DNA of 64,000 nt, from the NCBI RefSeq assembly GCF_014235185.1, contig NZ_CP060131.1, positions 1,309,501 through 1,373,500 on the forward strand, in the 5' to 3' direction. The notes under the pieces were generated by a model. That model ran no database searches. It had not been told where the DNA came from and saw only the letters and a list, made by a program, of their open reading frames with translations. Each line of letters opens with the position of its first letter. Position 1 is the first letter of the stretch. Source of the DNA: Pseudonocardia petroleophila (GTDB taxonomy: Bacteria; Actinomycetota; Actinomycetes; Mycobacteriales; Pseudonocardiaceae). The position numbers were made by a program, and so were the translations under genes. Below are positions 12,438 through 21,020 of this stretch, piece after piece.

Positions 12438-14371
12438 GCGAGGCAGGGAGGGCGACGAGCTGGCACCGCATCGACGAGACCCCCGACGAGGGACGCGTCC
12501 GCACCGCCGTGGTCGACGGGCGCACGCTCGCCGTCGCCCGGTGCGGCGGGAAGATCGGGGCGCTGGACAACCACTGCCCGCACCAGGGCGGGCCGCTGGG
12601 CGAGGGGTCGATCGAGAACGGGCTGCTGCGCTGCCCGTGGCACGGCTACGACTACGACCCGCTCACCGGCACCCCGCCGGAGGGCTTCTCCGACGCGCCG
12701 CGCGCCTTCCCGGTGCAGGAGCGCGCCGACGGCACCTACGTCGAGCTGCCCGACGTCGTCGAGCGCCCGCGCAGCGTGTCCGACGTGCTGGTGGAGACGC
12801 TCGTGGCGTGGGGCGTCGACACGGTGTTCGGCATGGTCGGGCACTCCAACCTGGGCTTCGCCGAGGCGCTGCGCCGGGCCGAGGAGCGCGGCGAGCTGCG
12901 GTTCGTCGGCATCCGGCACGAGGGTGCGGCGGCGTTCGCGGCGTCGGCCTACGGGAAGCTGACCGGGCGGCCCGCGGCCTGCTTCGCCATCGCCGGGCCG
13001 GGGTCCACCAACCTGCTGACCGGCCTCTACGACGCCAAGCTCGACGGCGCCCCGGTCCTCGCGATCTCCGGGCAGGTGCCCTCGTCGGTGCTCGGGCGCG
13101 GCGCGTTCCAGGACGTCGACCTCTCGGCGGTGTTCCGCGACGTCGCGGTCTCCACCGTCACCGTGCACGCCGGGTCCGACCACGCCGAGCTCGCCGCCAC
13201 CGCCGTCAAGCACGCCGTCGACGGGCGCGGCGTGGCGCACCTGGTGCTGCCCGACGAGGTGCAGGACCGGCCGTCGGACGCACCGGCCGCACCGCCCCGG
13301 GGGCGCCGCGCCGACCTCGCCGTCGCCCCGCCCGCGGCCCTGCTCGACACGGCGGCCCGCGCGCTGCGCGATGCCCGCCGACCGGTGCTCGTCGTGGGCC
13401 AGGGCGCCCGCGGCGCGCTCGACGAGGTGCGCGCGCTGGCCGAGCGGCTCGGGGCGCCGGTGCTCACGACGTTCCGCGCGAAGGGGCTGCTGCCCGACAC
13501 GCACCCGCTCGGCGCGGGGGTGCTCGGCCGCTCCGGCACCCCGGTGGCGTCCTGGCTGATGAACGAGTCCGACCTGCTGCTCGTCGTCGGGGCGTCGTTC
13601 GCGAACCACACCGGGATCGCGCCGTACAAGCCGATCGTGCAGGTCGACGACGCCCCGTCGGCGATCGGCCGGTTCCATCCCGTCGAGGTGGGGCTGCTCG
13701 GCGACGCCGCGGTCACGCTGCGCGCGCTGGCCGCGGGCCTGGACGGGGCGCAGGCCGTCGACCAGCGCCCCGACGTGGCGGCGCGCTGGGCGATCTGGCG
13801 CGCGGAGAAGGCCCGCCGGGCCGCCGACGACCGCGGCCGCGGCGTCGCCTCCGCCGCCGTGTTCGCCGCACTGGGTGCGCAGTGCCCGGCCGACGCGGTG
13901 ATCGCCGTCGACGTGGGCAACCACGCGTACTCGTTCGGCCGCTACTTCGAGAGCGCCGGGCAGCCGGTGCTGATGTCGGGCTACCTCGGCTCGATCGGGT
14001 TCGGCTACCCGGCCGCGATGGGGGCGCACCTGGCGTGCCCGGACCGGCCGGTCGTGGCCGTCACCGGCGACGGCGGGTTCGGCCAGTACCTCGCCGAGCT
14101 CACCACCGCCGTCAGGTACGGGATGCCGGTCAAGCACGTGCTGCTCGACAACGGGGCGCTGGGCAAGATCAGCAAGGAGCAGCTGGGGGCGCGGCTGCCG
14201 GTGTGGCAGACCTCCCTGGTCAACCCGGACTTCGCCGGGTACGCGCGGCTGTGCGGCGCGGCCGGCATCCCGGTGCACCGGGCCGACGAGCTGGACGACG
14301 CGATGAAGGAGCTCTTCGCGGCCGACGGTCCGGCGCTGCTGCACGTGCACGCCGACGGGGAGCTGGTGTGA
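12434..14371 (+). CDS. Rieske ferredoxin fused to a ThDP-dependent (pyruvate oxidase/acetolactate synthase family) enzyme
   Basis: 645 aa. Residues 1-105 carry Rieske ligands C48, H50, C67 and H70 (CPHQG and CPWHGYDY). From about residue 113 to the end is a three-domain ThDP enzyme. The activating Glu is E163 in GIRHEGAAAFAA, the middle domain contains PVLVVGQGARG, and the ThDP/Mg motif begins GDGGFGQ near residue 544 and ends with LDNGALG. It resembles PoxB-type pyruvate oxidases and AHAS, which decarboxylate 2-oxo acids. The fused Rieske centre suggests electrons from decarboxylation pass directly to an iron-sulfur chain, perhaps to the preceding gene product. Translation is coupled to that gene by ATGA. 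Confidence 0.85.
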   Translation: MSEAGRATSWHRIDETPDEGRVRTAVVDGRTLAVARCGGKIGALDNHCPHQGGPLGEGSIENGLLRCPWHGYDYDPLTGTPPEGFSDAPRAFPVQERADGTYVELPDVVERPRSVSDVLVETLVAWGVDTVFGMVGHSNLGFAEALRRAEERGELRFVGIRHEGAAAFAASAYGKLTGRPAACFAIAGPGSTNLLTGLYDAKLDGAPVLAISGQVPSSVLGRGAFQDVDLSAVFRDVAVSTVTVHAGSDHAELAATAVKHAVDGRGVAHLVLPDEVQDRPSDAPAAPPRGRRADLAVAPPAALLDTAARALRDARRPVLVVGQGARGALDEVRALAERLGAPVLTTFRAKGLLPDTHPLGAGVLGRSGTPVASWLMNESDLLLVVGASFANHTGIAPYKPIVQVDDAPSAIGRFHPVEVGLLGDAAVTLRALAAGLDGAQAVDQRPDVAARWAIWRAEKARRAADDRGRGVASAAVFAALGAQCPADAVIAVDVGNHAYSFGRYFESAGQPVLMSGYLGSIGFGYPAAMGAHLACPDRPVVAVTGDGGFGQYLAELTTAVRYGMPVKHVLLDNGALGKISKEQLGARLPVWQTSLVNPDFAGYARLCGAAGIPVHRADELDDAMKELFAADGPALLHVHADGELV

Positions 14372-14372
14372 G

Positions 14373-15548
14373 ATGTCGACCGGGCTGGTGATCGTGCTGG
14401 CCGTGGCGGCCGGCGCCCCGCTGCTGCTCGGCCTGCTGCCGTGGCTGCGGCTGCCCGGGGCGCTGCTGGAGATCCTGGCCGGGATCGTGCTGGGGCCCTC
14501 GGTGCTCGGCTGGGTCACCCCGGACGCCACGATCCGCGCGCTGGCCCTGCTCGGCCTGTCCTTCCTGCTGTTCCTGGCCGGGTTCGAGATCGACCTGCGG
14601 CGGTTCCGGGGCACGCTCGGCCGCCGCGTCGCGCTGTCGCTGGGGATCTCCGTGCTGGCCGCGGTCGCCGTGGGCGCGGTGCTGGTGGCGCTGGGCGTCG
14701 GCGGGGCGGCCCTGATCGGCGTGGCGCTGCTGGCCACCTCGCTGGGGCTGGTGGTGCCGGTGCTGGCCGACTCCGGTGCGCTGGAGCGGCCGGTCGGGCG
14801 GATCGCCCTGGCCGGGGCGTCGGCGGGCGAGGTGGCCGCGGTGGTGCTGCTGTCGGTGGGGCTCGCCGGCACCGACACCCCGCTCGCCGGTCGGCTGCTG
14901 CTGCTCGGGCTGCTGCTCGCGGCGCTGGGCGTCATCGCCGTCGCCGTGCTGGGCGCGGAGCGGTCGATGCGGATCACCGACCTCGTGGCGCGGCTGGACG
15001 ACACCAGCGCGCAGATCCGGGTGCGGCTCACCGTGCTGCTCGTGGCCGGGCTCGCGCTCGCCGCGCAGCTGCTCGGCTTCGAGGCGATCCTCGGCGCGTT
15101 CCTCGCCGGGCTGCTGCTGCGCGCGCTCGACCCGGAGCCCGAGCGCACGCATCCGCTGTACCCCGTCAAGCTCGACGCGGTGGGCTTCGGCCTGCTCGTG
15201 CCGGTGTTCTTCGTGACCAGCGGGCTCACCCTCGACCTCCGCGGCCTCGTCGCGCAGCCCGCGGCGATCGCCGCCGTGCCGGCGTTCGTGGGGGCGTTGC
15301 TGCTGGTCCGGGCGCTGCCTGTGGTGGCGTTCCGGGGTGAGCTGCCGCGCCGCGAGCTCGTGGCGGCCGGGCTGCTGCAGGCGACGTCGCTGCCGCTGCT
15401 GCTCGCGGCCGTCGAGATCGGGGACGAGATGGGGCTGCTCGCCCCGGCGACCGGGGCCGGGCTGGTGGCCGCGGGGCTGGTGTCGGTTCTGGTGTTCCCC
15501 GCCGCGGCGCTGACGCTGCTCGCACGGCGGTCCCGGGTGCCCGCGTGA
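14373..15548 (+). CDS. Cation:proton antiporter, CPA2 family
   Basis: 391 aa, almost entirely membrane: about 12-13 segments rich in Leu/Ala/Gly. The Kef/CPA2-like blocks are LRLPGALLEILAGIVLGPSV (residues about 24-43), LLGLSFLLFLAGFEIDL, and FEAILGAFLAGLLLRA in the second half. It lacks the C-terminal TrkA-N nucleotide domain of full KefB/C. The ATG at 14373 begins 1 nt after the ThDP gene stop, so it belongs to the same operon. Ion coupling (Na+ or K+ against H+) is inferred; linking it with the two redox enzymes suggests pH or redox stress. Confidence 0.82.
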   Translation: MSTGLVIVLAVAAGAPLLLGLLPWLRLPGALLEILAGIVLGPSVLGWVTPDATIRALALLGLSFLLFLAGFEIDLRRFRGTLGRRVALSLGISVLAAVAVGAVLVALGVGGAALIGVALLATSLGLVVPVLADSGALERPVGRIALAGASAGEVAAVVLLSVGLAGTDTPLAGRLLLLGLLLAALGVIAVAVLGAERSMRITDLVARLDDTSAQIRVRLTVLLVAGLALAAQLLGFEAILGAFLAGLLLRALDPEPERTHPLYPVKLDAVGFGLLVPVFFVTSGLTLDLRGLVAQPAAIAAVPAFVGALLLVRALPVVAFRGELPRRELVAAGLLQATSLPLLLAAVEIGDEMGLLAPATGAGLVAAGLVSVLVFPAAALTLLARRSRVPA

Positions 15549-15564
15549 GGGATACCCTGCGCGG

Positions 15565-16158
15565 GTGCTGGTCGACGACCCGGCTCTGCTCGGGCGGCTG
15601 CGCGCCGGGGACCAGGCGGCCTTCGCCGGGATCGTGCGCGCGTGGTCGCCCGCGATGCTGCGCGTCGCCCGGGCCCACGTCCGCACGCACGCCTCGGCCG
15701 AGGAGGTCGTGCAGGAGGCCTGGCTCGGCGTCATCCGGTCGCTCGACGGCTTCGAGGGCCGCGCCCAGCTGCGCACCTGGGTGTTCCGCATCCTGCTCAA
15801 CACCGCGCGGCGCCGCGGCCGCGTCGAGGCCCGCACCGAGGACCGCGGCCCCACCGTGGACCCGGCCCGCTTCCGGGACGCCGACGACGAGTACCCCGGA
15901 CACTGGCGCGACGACGCCGTGCCCGCCGACTGGGGACCCGAGCCCGCGCTGCTCGCCGCCGAGTTCCGCACCCAGCTCGCCCGCGCGCTCACCGAGCTGC
16001 CCGAACGCCAGCGCGCCGTCGTGGAGCTGCGAGACGTGCACGGGCTGGACGGTGAGGAGGTGTGCGAGCTGCTCGGCCTGACCGCCGCCAACCAGCGCGT
16101 GCTCCTGCACCGCGGCCGGGCCCGGCTGCGGTCGGTCCTGGACGGGGTGCTGGCGTGA
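15565..16158 (+). CDS. ECF-type RNA polymerase sigma factor
   Basis: 197 aa. Region 2 spans about residues 20-90 (VVQEAWLGVIRSLDGFEG and LRTWVFRILLNTARRRGR), and region 4 is about residues 135-190 (LPERQRAVVELRDVHGLDGE, then the helix-turn-helix near LLGLTAANQRVLLHRGRARL). It directs RNA polymerase to a stress regulon and sits 16 nt after the antiporter, overlapping the anti-sigma gene by 4 bp. GTG 15565. Its likely targets include its own operon starting at 10824, but no promoter consensus can be derived here. Confidence 0.9.
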   Translation: MLVDDPALLGRLRAGDQAAFAGIVRAWSPAMLRVARAHVRTHASAEEVVQEAWLGVIRSLDGFEGRAQLRTWVFRILLNTARRRGRVEARTEDRGPTVDPARFRDADDEYPGHWRDDAVPADWGPEPALLAAEFRTQLARALTELPERQRAVVELRDVHGLDGEEVCELLGLTAANQRVLLHRGRARLRSVLDGVLA

Positions 16159-16403
16159 CCCCGCGCGACGTCGCCTGCATCGAGCTCGTCGAGCTGCTCA
16201 CCGACTACCTGGAGGGCGCGCTGCCCCCCGCCGACGTCGCCGCCGTCGAGGCCCACCTGGCGCAGTGCCCGGCCTGCCGGCGCTATCTCGACCAGATGCG
16301 CGCCACGATCGCGACGCTGGGCACGGTGCCGGTGGAGACGTTGTCGGACGGGGCGTGGGGCGTGCTGCTGGACGCGTTCACCCGCCGCACAGGGCCTCGG
16401 TGA
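16155..16403 (+). CDS. Zinc-finger anti-sigma factor (zf-HC2)
   Basis: 82 aa. The ZAS-type zinc site is in VEAHLAQCPACRRYL (HxxxCxxC), with an upstream Cys in ACIELVELL. The short domain ends DAFTRRTGPR with no membrane segment, so this is a soluble anti-sigma of the RsrA type, which usually senses thiol oxidation. The GTG at 16155 overlaps the sigma gene by 4 bp. It presumably binds and inhibits the ECF factor encoded just upstream. Redox sensing would fit an operon of iron-sulfur enzymes; that link is inference. Confidence 0.85.
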   Translation: MTPRDVACIELVELLTDYLEGALPPADVAAVEAHLAQCPACRRYLDQMRATIATLGTVPVETLSDGAWGVLLDAFTRRTGPR

Positions 16404-16443
16404 ACGGACCGGCAGGACGCAGGGGCGGCCCGACGGAGTCCTG

Positions 16444-19071
16444 TCAGCCCGCGCCGTAGGCCGTGAACCCGCACCAGTTGACGAACTGCCGGTGGTCCCG
16501 GGCGTCCAGGCCGGCCCGGGCCCGGTGCAGCGCGTCGGCCATCGTCAGCCCGGCGGCCAGGCCGGCGTGCAGCGGCTCCATCAGCGAGGCCGACTCGGCG
16601 TCCCCGACCGCGACGACGCTGGCGACGACGCCGGTCGTCCCGCGGGCCAGCAGTGCGCCGACGAACCCGAGCACCTCGTCACCGGCGTAGGTCGTGTCGG
16701 CCGCGGAGTCGCAGGAGGCGAGGACGATGCGACCGGGGGCCACGCCGCGCAGGTCGAGCTCGTGGACCGTCAGCGGTCCGTCGGCCATGGTGAGCGCGGA
16801 GAACATCGGGTTGTCGGCCCGCAGGACGCCGTGGCACGCGAGGTGCACCAGGCCGGCGCCGGACATCGCGTCCAGCACGGCGCCGGTCGTCGCCTCCTCC
16901 GGCAGCAGCACGCGAGCGGCCCGGTGGTGCGCGGCGACCGCCCCGGCCTCGGCGGCGGCCCCGGCCAGGTCCGGCCCGGCCACCACGACGACCGGACCGG
17001 AGCGGGCCGGACCGGCCCGCGTGGCCGCCCACAGCGACGCGGACGAGGCCACCTCGACCGGACCCCGGTGCAGGGCCGACCAGGCGACCCGGTGCGTGTC
17101 ACCGGTGGGCACCACCACCAGCGGGGTGTCCGCGTCGATCCCGAGCGGTGCGACGGCGAGCTCGCGCAGCCGGTCCAGGGCGTGCTCGGCGCTGGCCCGC
17201 GCGCTGTCGAGCGCCGCGGCGGACCCGGCGCGGGTCAGCCGCCGCAGCGCGAACAGCAGGGCGTCGGCCTCGAACCGCAGCGGGGCGAGCGGGCCGAGCG
17301 GCACGAGCCGGCTCCGCGACCGGTCGACGACGACGGCGACGAGTTCGGCACCGTGCCGGACGTAGGAGACCAGCGCGCGCCCGTCGAGCAGGCTCCGGAC
17401 GTCGCGGGCCGACCGGGGTGAGCCGGCCCGGCCGTGCGGGGTCGCCCGGCGCCAGGTCGCCCGCCGGATCCGGGCCTCGCCCTCCGCCTGCCGGGCGAGC
17501 AGGTCGGCCGGTTCGGCCCCGGTGTCCCGGCGGGCCTCGGTGATCTCCGTGCGGAGCGCGGCGAGGGCCGCGAGCTCCCCACCGACGTCCTCCGCGCCCG
17601 GTGGCGCCACGGCGAGCAGTGCCGCGGCGCGGGTGCGCTCGGTCCAGTCGAACACCCGCGCCGGACGTCCGGACCGCAGCAGCACCTCGAGTCCGAGCGC
17701 CCCGAGCTCGACCCCGTGGCCGGACGCCAGCGCCCGCAGCTCCATCGACGGGAGGACGGCCCGGTGCGCGGCGAGGTCGGCGAGCCCGGCGCGGCAGTGG
17801 GCGAGCACCGCCGCGCCGTCCCCGTCCGACCGGGCCGCGAGCGCGCCCGCCAGCCTGCCCCGCAGCCGCACCAGCACCGCTCCGTCGCGGGACCGCGCGC
17901 AGGCCGCGGTCCACCTCCTCCGCGCCACCGCCCACCGGTCCGTCGCGGCCGCGACCCGGCCCACGACGACGTCGGCCTCGACCGCGCTGCTGACCATCCC
18001 GAGCCGCGCCAGCACGTCGGCCGCCCGGCGGACGCGGTCCAGGTCGCCCTCCTGCACCCGTCCCGCCTGGCGGGCCGACTCGACGGCGACGACGGTGGCG
18101 AGCGCGGACCACCCGAAGCGGCGCTGCCCGCGGAACTGCTCGATCGCGCGCTCGGCGGCGGCCGCCGCGGTGGCGACGTCACCGGCCAGGAGGGCGATCT
18201 CGGCCTGCCGCAGCCGGGCCTCCGCCGCCATCAGCGGGACGTGGTGCCGTTCGAGCTCCTCGGCGGCGCGGCGGCACAGGTCGGAGGCCTCGGGGAGCAC
18301 CCGCAGCGCGGCGAGCGTCTCCGCGTGCTCGACGAGGACCTCGCCGGTCGGCAGGCCCGCGGCCGTCATCAGCGCGGCGGCCCGCTCGAACTGGCCCAGC
18401 GCCTCGGCGACGCGGCCGGACTGCGCGAGCACGATGCCGCGGTTGAGCACCGCGAAGGCCAGCAGTGCGGGCCCGACCCGGGGGGCCAGCTCCACGGCGA
18501 GGTCACCGAACCGCAGCGCCGCGGCGGCGTGCCCGAGCAGCGACTCGGCCAGCGACAGGTTGGTGGCCGCCCGCATCCGCACGTCGACCGGGGCCTCCGG
18601 CGCCGCGACGACGGCGCGCAGGATCTGCGCCCCGGCGTCGATCCGGCCGATGTTGCACAGCAGGACGGCCTGCTTGAGGCTCAGGTCCGGGGTCGCGGCC
18701 GCGGAGACGAGCTGCGCGGCCCGGTCCAGGTCACGGCGGGCCGCGTCGGTGCGGCCGAGCTCCAGGTGGACGGCGGCCCGGGTCGTCAGCACCTCGCCGA
18801 GCCGGTGCGGCAACCGGGCCCGACGCGCCAGGCGGGCGGCCTCCTGGAGCAGGCGCAGGGCCCGGACGTTCTCCAGCTGAGCCCGCTCCGCCCACGCGAC
18901 CGCGCGCAGCGCCACGACCTGCGACTCGACGTCGCCCGCCCGCCGCGCCTCGGTGAGCACCCGCCGCGCGTCGTCCCGGAACGCGGCCGGATCGCCGACC
19001 GCGCCGTCGTAGGCGGCGACGGCCCGTATCAGGAGACCGTCGGACGCGCTCTGGTCAACGGCGCCGGTCAC
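16444..19071 (-). CDS. TPR-CHAT caspase-like protease
   Basis: About 875 aa from GTG 19071. The N-terminal two thirds is an alpha-helical TPR-type solenoid with repeats such as LGRTDAARRDLDRAAQL, SGRVAEALGQFERAAAL and similar Ala/Leu/Arg units. The C-terminal CHAT domain carries the caspase-like dyad: His about 747 in VHLACHGVL and Cys about 787 in IVLASCDSA, followed by GFVGALLARG. CHAT proteins of this layout are peptidases activated by ligand or partner binding (separase relatives; Csx29 of the Craspase system). There is no signal peptide. It is divergent from a subtilase (57 nt between starts). The substrate is unknown; the adjacent small protein and sigma factor are candidates. Confidence 0.85.
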   Translation of the reverse strand: MTGAVDQSASDGLLIRAVAAYDGAVGDPAAFRDDARRVLTEARRAGDVESQVVALRAVAWAERAQLENVRALRLLQEAARLARRARLPHRLGEVLTTRAAVHLELGRTDAARRDLDRAAQLVSAAATPDLSLKQAVLLCNIGRIDAGAQILRAVVAAPEAPVDVRMRAATNLSLAESLLGHAAAALRFGDLAVELAPRVGPALLAFAVLNRGIVLAQSGRVAEALGQFERAAALMTAAGLPTGEVLVEHAETLAALRVLPEASDLCRRAAEELERHHVPLMAAEARLRQAEIALLAGDVATAAAAAERAIEQFRGQRRFGWSALATVVAVESARQAGRVQEGDLDRVRRAADVLARLGMVSSAVEADVVVGRVAAATDRWAVARRRWTAACARSRDGAVLVRLRGRLAGALAARSDGDGAAVLAHCRAGLADLAAHRAVLPSMELRALASGHGVELGALGLEVLLRSGRPARVFDWTERTRAAALLAVAPPGAEDVGGELAALAALRTEITEARRDTGAEPADLLARQAEGEARIRRATWRRATPHGRAGSPRSARDVRSLLDGRALVSYVRHGAELVAVVVDRSRSRLVPLGPLAPLRFEADALLFALRRLTRAGSAAALDSARASAEHALDRLRELAVAPLGIDADTPLVVVPTGDTHRVAWSALHRGPVEVASSASLWAATRAGPARSGPVVVVAGPDLAGAAAEAGAVAAHHRAARVLLPEEATTGAVLDAMSGAGLVHLACHGVLRADNPMFSALTMADGPLTVHELDLRGVAPGRIVLASCDSAADTTYAGDEVLGFVGALLARGTTGVVASVVAVGDAESASLMEPLHAGLAAGLTMADALHRARAGLDARDHRQFVNWCGFTAYGAG

Positions 19072-19127
19072 CGCACGATTCTGCCCACGCCCGCCCGGCC
19101 CGTCGAGGACTCGACGAAAGGACAGCA

Positions 19128-20480
19128 ATGGCTCTGAAGAAGCCGTTCGGCGACAAGGACTACCGGGACCGTCGAACCCGGGCCCAGCGCGAACGCGAGC
19201 GGATCGAGACCCAGAAGCAGGGGGACACGCTGGTCCGCCGGGCCGGCGACGATCCCGAGCGGCGGCGGCTGGTGGAGAAGCTGCGGGCCCGCCGGGCGAC
19301 CGACCGCGAGGCGCTGCAGGTGGAGATCGTGCCCCGGGCGAACGCGCTGGACGTCGTCGCGGCGTCGCGGCGGCTGCTGATCCCCGTCGACGACCTCCCG
19401 GCCGCCCGGTCGGCGCTCGCGGACCGGGGCATCACCGAGGCCGCGACCAGCGGGCGGACCGTGCTGCTCGACGTCCCGGCGTCGGCGTCCCGCGGCAGCA
19501 TCGCCGGGCTCGCGAAGGAGCTCCGGGCCGGTGGCCTGCGGGTCTCGCTCGACCACGTCGCCCCGCTCGGCGGCTGGGTGAAGGGCGAGGGCGGGCCGGA
19601 ACCGACCGCCGGCGGAGGGGCCGTGCCCGCCGTGCAGATCGCCCAGGTCACGGACCCTCCGTTCGTCGCGGTCCTCGACTCCGGGATCAGCGACGCCGGG
19701 CGCACCGACGGCTACCTCGGTGCGGGCGTCGACCCGGCCGATGTCGACCCGCTGGACGTCTTCCCCGTCCACGGCCTGCTCGACGGCGACGCCGGGCACG
19801 GATCGATGGTCGTGGGGATCGTCCAGCAGATCGTGCCGACCGCCCGGGTGGGCAGCTACCGGGTGGCCGACACCGACGGCGTCGCGTCGTCGTTCGACGT
19901 GGCGCGGAAGATGCGGCTCGCGGCCGAGGACGGGGCGACGATCCTCAACCTGTCGCTGGGAACGGGCACCGAGGACGGGAACCCGCCCCTCGCCCTCCTC
20001 GACGTCGTCGACGAGCTGCGGCTCTCCCATCCCGACCTGCTCATCGTGTGCGCGGCGGGCAACGAGGGCGGCACGGACCCGATCTGGCCCGCCGCGTTCG
20101 CCGGGACCCACCCGAACGTCGTCGCCGTCGGCGCCCTGCAGGCCGGTGGCGCGGAGGCCCCGTGGTCGACGCGCGGGCCGTGGGTCACCTGCTCGACGAT
20201 CGGGCAGGGGGTCGCCTCCACCTATGTCGTCGGGACCGAGGACGGCGTCCTGATCGGCGACCCGGACCCGGACACCTACCCCGGGCCGAACCCGTGGGCG
20301 GTCTGGACCGGGACGTCGTTCGCGGCTCCCCAGATCGCCGGCGCCGTCGCCCGGATCTGCGCGGAGAACGCGGGGATGACGCCCCCGCAGGCCCTCAAGA
20401 CGCTGGAGAGCCAGGGCACCGCCGCGACGGTGCCGAGCACCGGCTTCGGCTGGACGGTCGAGATCCTGCCCGGCACCTGA
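19128..20480 (+). CDS. Cytoplasmic subtilisin-like (S8) serine protease
   Basis: 450 aa. The catalytic residues are intact: D184 (VAVLDSGI), H224 (DAGHGSMVVG), oxyanion N312 (CAAGNEGG) and S397 (WTGTSFAAPQ). There is no signal peptide or lipobox, so it acts inside the cell, unlike most actinobacterial subtilases. Residues 1-65 are a highly charged helix (RDRRTRAQRERERIETQKQ), and residues about 75-150 look like a small alpha/beta domain that may act as an inhibitory prodomain or partner-binding module. ATG 19128 follows AAAGGAC. The gene shares an upstream region with the CHAT protease, so a linked proteolytic function is likely. Confidence 0.88.
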   Translation: MALKKPFGDKDYRDRRTRAQRERERIETQKQGDTLVRRAGDDPERRRLVEKLRARRATDREALQVEIVPRANALDVVAASRRLLIPVDDLPAARSALADRGITEAATSGRTVLLDVPASASRGSIAGLAKELRAGGLRVSLDHVAPLGGWVKGEGGPEPTAGGGAVPAVQIAQVTDPPFVAVLDSGISDAGRTDGYLGAGVDPADVDPLDVFPVHGLLDGDAGHGSMVVGIVQQIVPTARVGSYRVADTDGVASSFDVARKMRLAAEDGATILNLSLGTGTEDGNPPLALLDVVDELRLSHPDLLIVCAAGNEGGTDPIWPAAFAGTHPNVVAVGALQAGGAEAPWSTRGPWVTCSTIGQGVASTYVVGTEDGVLIGDPDPDTYPGPNPWAVWTGTSFAAPQIAGAVARICAENAGMTPPQALKTLESQGTAATVPSTGFGWTVEILPGT

Positions 20481-20487
20481 CCGCCGA

Positions 20488-20542
20488 CCGGACACCCCGG
20501 AGCCGGCGCCGCGGTCGCGGTGCCGGCTCCCGCCGTGTCCGG
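20488..20542. terminator. Two-step hairpin between convergent genes
   Basis: CCGGACAC (20488-20495) pairs with GTGTCCGG (20535-20542). Inside it GGAGCCGGC pairs with GCCGGCTCC. It separates the subtilase stop (20480) from the convergent small-protein stop (20553) and probably terminates both transcripts. Confidence 0.7.
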
Positions 20543-20552
20543 CGGCCGGGCG

Positions 20553-21020
20553 TCAGACCACCGTGGACGCCGACTCCACGGTCGCGCCGCCCGGGGGACG
20601 GCAGCGCAGCGTGACCCGTCGCGGCTCCCGGGGCAGGGCGACGGAGAACCGGCCCATGGCGTCGGCGGAGGAGACGGCGAGGACCTCCCCGTCGGACAGC
20701 AGCTCCAGCTCCGCGACCTGCGCCGGCACCAGCTGCCCCAGCAGCCGGCGCCCGGACGGGGTGGCGTCCACCTCCACCTCGATCGTCAGGCCGTCGGCCT
20801 CGAACGTGAGGATCCGCGGCTGGGCGGCGGCGCGGACGCCGGCCGGGGCGTCGTCGAGCAGGGAGTCGAAGGTGAGGGCGGCGATCTCGGCGTCGACGGT
20901 GCGCCAGGTGAAGGCCTCGCGGGCCGCGTGCAGCACCTCGGGCGGGGGCTCGTTGTGCGGGCCCAGCAGCGTCGCGAGCTCGTCGAGCAGCACGTCGTCG
21001 TCATCGGTCACGTCAGGCAC
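20553..21020 (-). CDS. Small acidic protein linked to the sigma factor
   Basis: 155 aa, not recognised. The N-terminal half is acidic and helical (DDDDVLLDELATLLGPH, then AREAFTWRTVDAEIAALTFD); the C-terminal half is beta-rich (LTIEVEVDATPSGRRLL, FSVALPREPRRVTLRC). GTG 21020 overlaps the sigma-factor coding sequence by 8 bp, so the two are translated together. The position immediately after an ECF-type sigma gene, with no zinc-finger anti-sigma present, makes it a candidate sigma regulator or protease substrate. There is no membrane segment. Confidence 0.7.
   Translation of the reverse strand: MPDVTDDDDVLLDELATLLGPHNEPPPEVLHAAREAFTWRTVDAEIAALTFDSLLDDAPAGVRAAAQPRILTFEADGLTIEVEVDATPSGRRLLGQLVPAQVAELELLSDGEVLAVSSADAMGRFSVALPREPRRVTLRCRPPGGATVESASTVV

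Noticed and set aside
16444..19071. TPR-CHAT protein as part of a type III-E CRISPR (Craspase) system
   Set aside because: No Cas7-11/gRAMP effector, CRISPR array or adaptation gene in the window; only the protease type is shared.
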